A stretch of DNA of 21,011 bases from positions 1 through 21,011 of the forward strand of contig JAFAAV010000092.1 of the NCBI GenBank assembly GCA_023426375.1, in the 5' to 3' direction. The notes below the pieces were generated by a model. It made no database searches. It had not been told where the DNA came from and saw only the letters and a program-made list of their open reading frames with translations. The position numbers and the translations under genes are program-made. Of the stretch, positions 1 through 6,874 are shown piece by piece. The stretch is from Actinomycetes bacterium. Lineage in GTDB: Bacteria > Actinomycetota > Actinomycetes > Actinomycetales > Micrococcaceae. Numbering within the stretch: position 1 is the first letter of the stretch; every line of letters starts with the position of its first letter.

Positions 1-2256
1 GCTCGCCAGGCCGAGGCCGAACGCCAGCGCGTGTTGCGGGAGCATCATTCCGTGACGGTTCGCTTGGACACCCTGCAGCAGTCGATGCCGCAACCTGACG
101 GTTCGCAGGCCGTCTCGACCAGCCACGGGGAATCCGTACTGGGCGCGGTCTCGGACGCGGTGCGCGTGGCCGAGGGCTGGGAACGCGCGGTGGGCGCCGC
201 ACTCGGGCCGTGGTCCGAAGCGCTCGCGGTCCGTTCTCACACTCGTGCTGCGGAAATCTTCTCCTCCCTGCGGTCCGAGGACCTCGGCCGCGTTAATGTC
301 CTGGTCGCCACCGGGTCCGACGTCGCGGGGGAGCCGACCGGACTGAACCTGCCCGACGGCGCGGTGCGGGCAGTCGAGGTGCTCTCCGGATCGCCTGACA
401 CCTCGACCGATTCTGCGGCGCAGGCCATTCTCACCGCGGTGCGCGGGTTGCTCGCCACCACGGTTCTGGTTCCCGACGCCGCCGCGGCCGTCGCCGTGTT
501 GGAGGCAGCATCGATTGTCGGAGTGACCGGAATTCGAGCTGTCACCGCCAACGGTGACGTCTTCGGTGCTCATCAGGCCCAGGGCGGTGCCGCGGAGGCA
601 GCCGGCAGTCTGGAGATCCACGCGCAGATCGACAAGGCCCGCTCGGAAGCCGCGCGCTGGTCACGCGAACTGGACACCGTCTCGGCCGTGGCGAAGGATG
701 CCGAATCTCTCCGGGTAGAGGCAACCACCAAGGCTCGCGAGGCCGGTGGCGTGGCGCGTGATCAGCAGAAGGCCGCCTCGGAAGCTGCGAATGCACTGAG
801 TCGGGCCGAGGCAGTCCTGGCGTCCGCGGATGCGGAACTGCAGCGACGTCGTGAGGCGCTCACTACCGCGGAACAGCGGCTCGGGGAGCGCGAGGCGCAA
901 CTTCAGGACGCGGTGGCCCGAGCCGAGGCCCTGGAGAGCGGCGACGAGGAAACCCTCGAGCGAGATCAGTTGGAAGCGGCGTCGGCGAAGGATCGTGCCG
1001 AACGAGCGGCCCGTGAGGCGCGCGAAACCGAGACCCAAGCGCGCCTGGCCCTGCGCGGGTTGGAAGAACAACACCGGTCGGTCCAGTCCCGAGCCCAGTC
1101 CCAGGCGCGCGCCGCTCAGGCAGAGCGCGTGGCCCAGGCCGAGGCTGCTCGACGGGCCGAACGACGTCGCGTCCAGGCCACCATTGCGCAGGCCGTGGCC
1201 CAAGCCGCCGATTACCTGCGGCTGCGGGCGGAGGAATCCGTGACCGAAGCCGCCCGAATCCGGGACGCCGCGGACACGGAACGAGCCGGTTTGGACGAGG
1301 CCGCCGGACGGTTGCGCACCGAACGCGACGAGTTGGCCAAGCGGCTCAACGCGGTCACCGAACAACTGCACCGCGAAGAACTGGATCTGGCACAGCGGCA
1401 GGCCAAGTTGGAGGCCCTTGAGAAGTCGTCACTCGAAGAACTCGGGATGACGCCCGACTACCTGGTGGATCGCTACGGTCCGCACCTTCCGGTGCCGGAC
1501 GCCGATGCCGTGTTGGAGGCGGCTCAGGAGGCCGAGGAACGCGACGAGGCTCAGGACGTGGACCGCATGCCGGCCATGACGGACCCGGGCGCGCCGTTCC
1601 GGCGTGACGAGCAGGAGACCCGGCTGCGTCGCGCGGAGAAGCAGCTCAAGGCGCTGGGCAAGGTCAACCCGCTGGCCCTCGAAGAATTTGCCGCTCTGGA
1701 GGAACGCCACAGCTTCTTGGTCGAGCAGCTCGAGGACGTCAAGAATTCGCGCGCGGATCTGCGCAACATCATTCGGCAGGTCGACGAACACGTGGAACGC
1801 GTGTTCACCGAGGCCTACCAGGACACCGCGGAGCAGTTCGTGCAGGTTTTCGCGACCCTGTTCCCCGGAGGCGAGGGGCGGCTGCGACTCACGGACCCGG
1901 ACGACATGCTCACCACCGGTGTAGACGTGGAGGCGCGACCGGCGGGCAAGAAGATCAAGCGGTTGTCGCTGCTCTCCGGCGGCGAGCGCTCGCTGACCGC
2001 CCTCGCATTGCTCGTAGCCATCTTCAAGGCCCGGCCGTCACCGTTCTACGTGATGGACGAGGTGGAGGCTGCCCTGGACGACCGCAACCTGGGGCGCCTG
2101 CTGACCATCTTCCAGCAGTTGCAGGAGAGCTCGCAGCTGATCATCGTGACGCACCAGAAGCGCACCATGGAGATCGCGGATGCACTCTACGGTGTGTCGA
2201 TGCGCGGCGACGGCGTCAGTCTGGTCGTGGGGCAGAAGCTCGCGGAACTGCGCTGA
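1..2256 (+). CDS. smc: Chromosome segregation protein SMC, C-terminal part (5' end outside window)
   Basis: The frame is open from base 1 with no start, so this is the 3' portion of smc: 751 residues plus stop of a protein normally about 1,200 long. The hinge is seen at fragment residues ~42-210, including the VTANGDVFG segment and the following Gly-rich turn. A long Ala/Glu/Arg-rich coiled coil (~210-460) follows, then the C-terminal ATPase half. The head carries the ABC signature LSGGE (residues 658-662), Walker B and D-loop FYVMDEVEAALDD (from 682) and the THQK His switch near the end. Known role: SMC dimers load with ScpA/ScpB and extrude DNA loops to organise and segregate the chromosome. 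The N-terminal Walker A half lies upstream of the window. The internal GTG at 31 is not the real start. The gene is convergent with the MFS gene 75 bp downstream. Confidence 0.97.
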   Translation, partial: ARQAEAERQRVLREHHSVTVRLDTLQQSMPQPDGSQAVSTSHGESVLGAVSDAVRVAEGWERAVGAALGPWSEALAVRSHTRAAEIFSSLRSEDLGRVNVLVATGSDVAGEPTGLNLPDGAVRAVEVLSGSPDTSTDSAAQAILTAVRGLLATTVLVPDAAAAVAVLEAASIVGVTGIRAVTANGDVFGAHQAQGGAAEAAGSLEIHAQIDKARSEAARWSRELDTVSAVAKDAESLRVEATTKAREAGGVARDQQKAASEAANALSRAEAVLASADAELQRRREALTTAEQRLGEREAQLQDAVARAEALESGDEETLERDQLEAASAKDRAERAAREARETETQARLALRGLEEQHRSVQSRAQSQARAAQAERVAQAEAARRAERRRVQATIAQAVAQAADYLRLRAEESVTEAARIRDAADTERAGLDEAAGRLRTERDELAKRLNAVTEQLHREELDLAQRQAKLEALEKSSLEELGMTPDYLVDRYGPHLPVPDADAVLEAAQEAEERDEAQDVDRMPAMTDPGAPFRRDEQETRLRRAEKQLKALGKVNPLALEEFAALEERHSFLVEQLEDVKNSRADLRNIIRQVDEHVERVFTEAYQDTAEQFVQVFATLFPGGEGRLRLTDPDDMLTTGVDVEARPAGKKIKRLSLLSGGERSLTALALLVAIFKARPSPFYVMDEVEAALDDRNLGRLLTIFQQLQESSQLIIVTHQKRTMEIADALYGVSMRGDGVSLVVGQKLAELR

Positions 2257-2272
2257 CTGGACCATCGGTGAA

Positions 2273-2305
2273 CCGACCTGCTCTGGTGCGAACCGGGGCG
2301 GTCGG
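2273..2305. terminator. Weak hairpin in the convergent smc/MFS gap
   Basis: CCGACC (2273-2278) can pair with GGTCGG (2300-2305), with a small inner GGT/ACC pairing. It lies between two convergent stop codons, where a bidirectional terminator is expected. The loop is large and there is no T-run, so this is only a weak candidate. Confidence 0.22.
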
Positions 2306-2331
2306 GATCTCGTCTTTCTGGATCAGGCGGG

Positions 2332-3639
2332 TTACTTCTTGTTCTCGGGATTCTCGTCCGGGGGCATGGTCTCCTTGGCGGGTAACCACGCGAGTGCGGC
2401 CAGGAGCATGAGGCCACCGGAGACACCGAAGGCCCACCCGAACCCGGCGGCATCCGCCAACGCCCCGGCCAGGATGGGGCCCAAGATCTGGCCGGCATCC
2501 GCGCTCATCTGATAACGCGAAAGCACCTTGCCACCGGCTCGCTCCGGACCGATCACGTCCGCGACCGCCGCCTGCTGACCGGGATTGAGCGTGCCGGACC
2601 CCATACCGGAGATCAGGGACAGGATCACGAACAGGGGAACGGAGGACACCAGGCCCACGCCGATGGTCGCCAGAGCGCACACGATCAGACCGGTGAGAAT
2701 GAGCGGTTTGCGGCCCAGCTTGTCGGTCAGTCGTCCGGTGAAGGTCAGTGCCAAGGCATTACCGGCCGCGAACACGGCCAGGGCCAGGCCGGCCACCTGC
2801 GGACCCTCACCCACGAGCTGCACGGCCAACAATGGGATCAGCGCCACGCGCACACCGTAGGCGGTCCACCCGGTGGCGAAGCTGGAGACCAGAGCGGAAC
2901 GATAGGCACCCACCTCGAAAGCTTCACGGAATTTCATGGGCGGTTGCGGATTCTTGGCCTTGCGAGCGGCCAGTGTCTCGTCCTTGAGCCGGAAATACAC
3001 CACGGCAGAAGCAATCAATAGGGCCACCGCGTAAATGATGAAGGGCGCCTGCATCCCGAATCCCGCGAGCAATCCGCCCACCACGGGCCCCAGGATGCCA
3101 CCCAGCAGGAACGCCGTGGCGTAGTAACCGGAGATCCTCCCGCGCATCCGCGGCGGTGCCAGACGCACGATCAACCCCATGGCCGAGACGGTGAACATGG
3201 TGGAACCGACACCACCCAGTCCGCGGAACAGCAGCAGCTGCCAGTAGGTCTCCGCGAACGCCGTGGCCGCCGAAGAGATCGCCACGACCAACAGTCCGAT
3301 CAAATACGTGGGCCGCTCACCCAGCTTGTTGACGACCGCGCCACTGGCCGGCGCGAACAACAACCGGCACAGGGCGAAGGCACTCACCACGGCGGAAGCC
3401 GCGGCGACTCCCACGCCGAAACTCGACGCGAACTGCGGCAGCACCGGAGCCACGATCCCGTACCCGATCGCGATCACGAAGGCTGCGGCAATGAGCACCT
3501 TGATCTGCGGCGGCACCTTCTCCTTCACGGTGCCTGCGCCGTCGCCCGGGGCATCGGCGGGCGGGACCGTGGGCTGCGGCCCGGTGGCGGGCAGGTCGGA
3601 GGGACCGGTGGGCGTCGGATCTTCGTATGGGCGGGACAC
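2332..3639 (-). CDS. MFS transporter, DHA1-type drug efflux family
   Basis: This encodes a 435-aa integral membrane protein if started at the GTG at 3639 (VSRPYEDPT...); a 447-aa form from the GTG at 3675 would overlap ftsY. Hydrophobic segments are consistent with 12 TM helices. Family motifs are visible: a motif A-like loop GRLTDKLGRKP before TM9, a degenerate copy GAVVNKLGERP in the first half, and the antiporter motif C-like GPVVGGLLAG in TM5. These point to a proton-driven drug or small-molecule exporter of the DHA1 group; the substrate cannot be read from sequence. The Pro-rich cytoplasmic N-terminus and Lys/Asn-rich end are unremarkable. I prefer the 3639 start because a TAAACT -10-like hexamer sits 7 nt upstream, as in leaderless actinobacterial genes, and no Shine-Dalgarno precedes either start. 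It is the only minus-strand gene in the window and is divergent from ftsY. Confidence 0.87.
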   Translation of the reverse strand: MSRPYEDPTPTGPSDLPATGPQPTVPPADAPGDGAGTVKEKVPPQIKVLIAAAFVIAIGYGIVAPVLPQFASSFGVGVAAASAVVSAFALCRLLFAPASGAVVNKLGERPTYLIGLLVVAISSAATAFAETYWQLLLFRGLGGVGSTMFTVSAMGLIVRLAPPRMRGRISGYYATAFLLGGILGPVVGGLLAGFGMQAPFIIYAVALLIASAVVYFRLKDETLAARKAKNPQPPMKFREAFEVGAYRSALVSSFATGWTAYGVRVALIPLLAVQLVGEGPQVAGLALAVFAAGNALALTFTGRLTDKLGRKPLILTGLIVCALATIGVGLVSSVPLFVILSLISGMGSGTLNPGQQAAVADVIGPERAGGKVLSRYQMSADAGQILGPILAGALADAAGFGWAFGVSGGLMLLAALAWLPAKETMPPDENPENKK

Positions 3640-3646
3640 GTCGAGC

Positions 3647-3652
3647 AGTTTA
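3647..3652 (-). promoter_or_regulatory. TAAACT -10-like element for the MFS gene (possible leaderless start)
   Basis: On the minus strand TAAACT is followed by seven bases and then the GTG at 3639. TANNNT 6-7 nt before a start codon is the usual arrangement for leaderless transcripts in actinobacteria. No good -35 is seen at 16-18 bp, so the call is tentative. Confidence 0.35.
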
Positions 3653-3667
3653 TGGGAGATTAGAAAC

Positions 3668-4792
3668 GTGACCACGACTCAATGGATTTGGATACTCGTT
3701 ATAGCCGTCGTAGCGGTGGCGCTCATGGTGATCTTCGGCACCATGCTGCTCCGCAAGCCCAAGGCTCCCAAGGGCGGCTACCAAACAACACGGGATGTCG
3801 ATGACATCCCACCGGCCGAAGGCGATGTGCTCGTCGAGGACCGCCCGACCACCACCCTGGAGCGGCCCGAATCAGCCCTGGGCCGCCTGGCTCGGTTGCG
3901 CGGGCGCCTGTCCAAGTCGAACAACGTTCTGGGCAAGGGCCTGCTTGCGCTGCTGTCCCGGGAGCGCATCGACCAGGACGTGTGGGACGAGATCGAGGAC
4001 ACGCTGCTCATGGCGGACCTCGGTACGGACGCGTCCCTGGAACTCGTCGAGAACCTGCAGAAGCGAGTGCGGGTGGAGGGTACTCAGGATCCCGCGCACG
4101 TCAAGGCCATGCTGCGTGAAGAGTTGCTCAAGCTCGTGGATCCCACCATGGACCGTTCGATCAACTCCGTGGGTGCGCCCGGCAAGCCCGCGGTCGTCCT
4201 GGTGGTGGGCGTCAACGGAGTGGGCAAGACCACCACGGTCGGTAAACTCGCCCGCGTTCTGGTCGCTGAGGACAAGGACGTCATGTTGGGTGCCGCGGAT
4301 ACGTTCCGCGCTGCCGCCGCCGATCAGCTCGAGACCTGGGGTGCCCGGGTGGGCGTGCCCACGGTGCGCTCCGAGCAGGAAGGCGCGGACCCGGCGTCGG
4401 TCGCTTTTGACGCCGTGCAGGCCGGTATCGAACAAGAGGCGGACGTGGTGCTCATCGACACCGCCGGTCGTCTGCAGAACAAGGCCGGCCTGATGGACCA
4501 GCTGGGCAAGATCAAGCGCGTGGTGACCAAGGCCGCCGAGGTGGACGAGGTCCTGCTCGTGATCGACGCGACCACCGGTCAGAACGGGATGACGCAGGCC
4601 AAGGTCTTCGCGGAGGCCGTCAACATCACCGGCATTGTGCTCACCAAGCTCGACGGCACCGCCAAGGGTGGCATCGTGGTGGCGATTCAGCGCGCTCTGG
4701 GCGTGCCGGTCAAGCTCATCGGTCTGGGCGAAGGACCCGACGACCTTGCGCCCTTCGAGGCCGAGCAGTTCGTGGACGCCCTGCTCGACTGA
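3668..4792 (+). CDS. ftsY: Signal recognition particle receptor FtsY
   Basis: This encodes a 374-aa SRP receptor GTPase. It docks Ffh-ribosome complexes at the membrane and delivers them to SecYEG. A single hydrophobic N-terminal segment (residues ~6-28) is followed by a short acidic linker, the N helical bundle (~65-160) and the GTPase G domain: G1 GVNGVGKTTT (181-190), DTFRAAAADQL (from 211), DTAGR (264-268) and TKLDG (326-330), ending in the GLGEGPDDL/F segment. The N-terminal TM replaces the long acidic A domain of E. coli FtsY, which fits actinobacterial versions. The GTG at 3668 is chosen because GGGAG precedes it at suitable spacing and the TM begins just after. Upstream in-frame codons run back through the MFS gene and are antisense noise. 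Transcription ends at the strong hairpin at 4819-4850. Confidence 0.96.
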   Translation: MTTTQWIWILVIAVVAVALMVIFGTMLLRKPKAPKGGYQTTRDVDDIPPAEGDVLVEDRPTTTLERPESALGRLARLRGRLSKSNNVLGKGLLALLSRERIDQDVWDEIEDTLLMADLGTDASLELVENLQKRVRVEGTQDPAHVKAMLREELLKLVDPTMDRSINSVGAPGKPAVVLVVGVNGVGKTTTVGKLARVLVAEDKDVMLGAADTFRAAAADQLETWGARVGVPTVRSEQEGADPASVAFDAVQAGIEQEADVVLIDTAGRLQNKAGLMDQLGKIKRVVTKAAEVDEVLLVIDATTGQNGMTQAKVFAEAVNITGIVLTKLDGTAKGGIVVAIQRALGVPVKLIGLGEGPDDLAPFEAEQFVDALLD

Positions 4793-4818
4793 GTACGACG
4801 CCGCTCCGGTAGTTCTCG

Positions 4819-4850
4819 GCGCCCGCCCCCTTACGGGGCGGGCGCTTTTT
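4819..4850 (+). terminator. Rho-independent terminator of ftsY
   Basis: An 11-bp perfect GC stem (4819-4829 with 4835-4845) has a 5-nt loop and is followed directly by TTTTT (4846-4850), 27 nt after the ftsY stop codon. Confidence 0.93.
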
Positions 4851-4903
4851 CGTGTCCACGCTACTCACACGGATGTTCGAGTGGGTCTGGGTGGCGTCCT
4901 TGC

Positions 4904-4993
4904 GAAACAGCTGACCGTGATCCGTAACACGGTTGTCATGAACTGCGGAGAAACGAAACACGGGCGAAACCGATCTCGAACCACAACCGAAAC
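4904..4993 (+). promoter_or_regulatory. Cluster of GlnR-like half-sites upstream of amtB
   Basis: GAAAC occurs at 4904, 4950, 4955, 4966 and 4989, and GTAAC at 4924. The copies at 4955 and 4966 are spaced exactly GAAAC-n6-GAAAC, with a degenerate CGAAC one further 11-bp step on at 4977. The known actinobacterial GlnR box is gTnAC-n6-GaAAC with 11-bp half-site spacing. amtB-glnK is a classic GlnR target, so GlnR control is inferred. Confidence 0.5.
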
Positions 4994-5015
4994 ACGCGCG
5001 ACCTTTACTCGGTAG

Positions 5016-5031
5016 CAACGGATAACCGTTG
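5016..5031. promoter_or_regulatory. 16-bp perfect palindrome CAACGGATAACCGTTG
   Basis: CAACGG and CCGTTG flank ATAA, 35 bp before the amtB start. It may be an operator or lie around the amtB promoter; GATAAC inside it resembles a -10 element. The binding protein is unknown. Confidence 0.4.
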
Positions 5032-5066
5032 GACAGAACTTTGAGATTGAGACGAGGTGAGCTCGC

Positions 5067-6383
5067 GTGGAATTGACGGCGGGACACGTGTGGACTTTGG
5101 TGGCGGCGGGGCTGGTGTTCTTCATGACACCGGGGCTCGCGCTCTTTTACGGAGGCATGACCCGGGCCAAGGGCGTGCTGAACATGATGATGATGAGCTT
5201 CATCTCCATCGCGATCGTGGCCGTGGTGTGGGTGCTGTGGGGAGCATCGATGTCTTCCGGTGACGCGATCCTGGGCGGACTGGTGGCTGATCCCACCGCC
5301 AGCTTCGGCTTGCAGGGACTGACCGGTTCCGAGGACCTGCTGGGTAGCGCCTTCGGTATCACTTTCGCGATCATCACCGTGGCGCTGATCTCCGGTGCCA
5401 TTGCCGATCGCACCAAGTTCGGCAGCTGGGTGGTGTTCACCCTGGTGTGGATCACCGCGGTGTACTTCCCCCTGTCCTTCATGGTGTGGGGCGGCGGCCT
5501 GTGGTCCGAAGGTGGCGCCCTGGCCGAGATGTTCGGCGAACCCATCGACTTCGCGGGCGGCCTGGTGGTCCACATCAACGCCGGCGTGGCGGCACTCGTG
5601 CTGATCCTGCTCATCGGCGCCCGCAAGGGTTTCGGCAAGGACTCCGGACAACGCCCCCACAACCTGCCCCTGGTCATGTTGGGTGCTGCGATCCTGTGGT
5701 TCGGTTGGTTCGGCTTCAACGTGGGTGCCGCAGCAACCGCTGAACAGGCGGCACTCATCTGGACCAACACTCTGGTGGCCCCGGCCGCCGCAATGCTGAC
5801 CTGGTTGCTCACCGAGAAGATCCGCGACGGTCACGCCACCTCACTGGGTGCGGCCTCCGGCGTGGTGGCCGGTTTGGTGGCCATCACCCCCGCGTGCGCC
5901 AACGTCTCACCCCTGGGCGCGATCTCCCTGGCCGCCGTGGCCGGTGTGCTGTCCGCGCTCGCCGTGGGTATGAAGTACAAGATCGGCCTGGACGACTCAC
6001 TGGACGTGATCGGTGTCCACCTGGTCTCCGGCATCGTGGGTACCGTAGCTCTCGGTTTCCTGGCCATTCCCACGGAGGGCGAAGCAGGTTTGCTCTACGG
6101 CGGCGGTTGGGCGCTCATGGGCGCACAGATAACGTCCACGGTGTTCGCCGTGCTGTACACCGGCGTGCTCACACTGATCATCGGAATGGTCATCAAGGTC
6201 TCCATGGGCCTGCGCATCTCCGCTCAGGACGAGGTTGACGGTATCGACGTCACCCAGCACGCAGAATCCGCGTACTCACTCAAGGACGAGGCCACCGGCT
6301 ACTTCGCCGGTACCTCCCCGGCCCGCCCCCTCCCGGGGACCGCTGAGGCCCCCGTCCACGCCAAGGAAGGATCTTCCCTGTGA
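5067..6383 (+). CDS. amtB: Ammonium transporter AmtB
   Basis: This encodes a 438-aa member of the Amt/Mep/Rh family, a trimeric inner-membrane channel that takes up ammonium. Eleven hydrophobic segments span residues ~5-400, followed by a longer hydrophilic C-terminal tail. The family signature DFAGGLVVHINAG (~160-172) is intact, and both pore histidines are present: His169 in VVHINAG and His318 in GVHLVSG. The start is the GTG at 5067, preceded by GAGGTGA at good spacing; translation begins MELTAGHVW. The stop overlaps glnK by 4 bp (GTGA), implying translational coupling to the PII protein that gates this channel. The tail beyond ~residue 400 (HAESAYSLKDEATGYF...) is the cytosolic region expected to contact GlnK. 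Confidence 0.96.
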   Translation: MELTAGHVWTLVAAGLVFFMTPGLALFYGGMTRAKGVLNMMMMSFISIAIVAVVWVLWGASMSSGDAILGGLVADPTASFGLQGLTGSEDLLGSAFGITFAIITVALISGAIADRTKFGSWVVFTLVWITAVYFPLSFMVWGGGLWSEGGALAEMFGEPIDFAGGLVVHINAGVAALVLILLIGARKGFGKDSGQRPHNLPLVMLGAAILWFGWFGFNVGAAATAEQAALIWTNTLVAPAAAMLTWLLTEKIRDGHATSLGAASGVVAGLVAITPACANVSPLGAISLAAVAGVLSALAVGMKYKIGLDDSLDVIGVHLVSGIVGTVALGFLAIPTEGEAGLLYGGGWALMGAQITSTVFAVLYTGVLTLIIGMVIKVSMGLRISAQDEVDGIDVTQHAESAYSLKDEATGYFAGTSPARPLPGTAEAPVHAKEGSSL

Positions 6384-6718
6384 AACTCGTAACCGCCGTC
6401 GTACGGCCCGACAAGTTCAGCGACGTCAAGGACGCGCTGGAGGCCTTCGGTATCCAAGGAATGACAGTGCTCACCGTGCACGGCTACGGCCGGCAACGCG
6501 GTCACACCGAGGTCTACCGCGGGGCCGAGTACACCGTGGACCTGTTGGAGAAGGTACGCATCGAAACGCTGGTGGCGGACGACATTGCCGCGGACGTGGT
6601 CAACGTGATCGTGTCCTCCGCCCACTCCGGAGCGGCCGGTGACGGCAAGGTATGGGTGACCTCGGTGGACGAGATGGTGCGCGTGCGCACCGGAGAACGC
6701 GGGGAGTCCGCGCTCTAG
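6380..6718 (+). CDS. glnK: Nitrogen regulatory protein P-II (GlnK/GlnB)
   Basis: This encodes a 112-aa PII signal protein of normal length. PII trimers bind ATP/ADP and 2-oxoglutarate and block AmtB when nitrogen is plentiful. The T-loop carries RGAEYTVDLLEKV with Tyr51, the residue uridylylated in proteobacteria and adenylylated in some actinobacteria; the C-terminal signature VSSAHSGAAGDGKVWV is also intact. It starts with GTG at 6380, overlapping the amtB stop. The gene is named glnK for its coupling to amtB. No glnD nucleotidyltransferase follows: the next gene is ffh, across a strong terminator. Any enzyme acting on Tyr51 must therefore be encoded elsewhere or be missing. Confidence 0.95.
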   Translation: MKLVTAVVRPDKFSDVKDALEAFGIQGMTVLTVHGYGRQRGHTEVYRGAEYTVDLLEKVRIETLVADDIAADVVNVIVSSAHSGAAGDGKVWVTSVDEMVRVRTGERGESAL

Positions 6719-6748
6719 CGACGCGGCGGCGTCGTCAACCGACAAAGA

Positions 6749-6794
6749 ACGAACGCACCGCGGGGCACCCAAGGAGGCCCCGCGGTGCGTTCGT
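6749..6794 (+). terminator. Long perfect hairpin, terminator of amtB-glnK
   Basis: An 18-bp perfect stem (6749-6766 with 6777-6794) has a 10-nt loop and begins 31 nt after the glnK stop. It is followed by CTCGTT rather than a clean T-run, but the stem strength and position fit an actinobacterial terminator. Confidence 0.75.
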
Positions 6795-6801
6795 CTCGTT
6801 C

Positions 6802-6831
6802 CGGGGACCCGGTTGGGCTTGATAACCTGGG
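6802..6831 (+). promoter_or_regulatory. Possible ffh promoter
   Basis: The stretch between the glnK terminator and ffh contains TAACCT (TANNNT class, within TTGATAACCT) with a weak TTCCGG-like -35 about 18 bp before it. The call rests on position and a partial consensus only. Confidence 0.27.
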
Positions 6832-6874
6832 ACACTGACCCCATCCGTTGACCGACGAAAGCAGCGACTGCCCC

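Noticed and set aside
3263..3667. In-frame upstream extension of ftsY
   Set aside because: It runs antisense through the MFS gene; the FtsY TM segment begins right after GTG 3668, which has a ribosome site.
4851..5066. AmtR operator upstream of amtB
   Set aside because: No CTAT-n6-ATAG type dyad is visible; the region fits GlnR half-sites better.
4716..5834. Long minus-strand open frame (372 codons) opposite amtB
   Set aside because: His/Gln/Asp-rich translation with no domain, fully antisense to a clear AmtB; typical of high-GC third-position bias.
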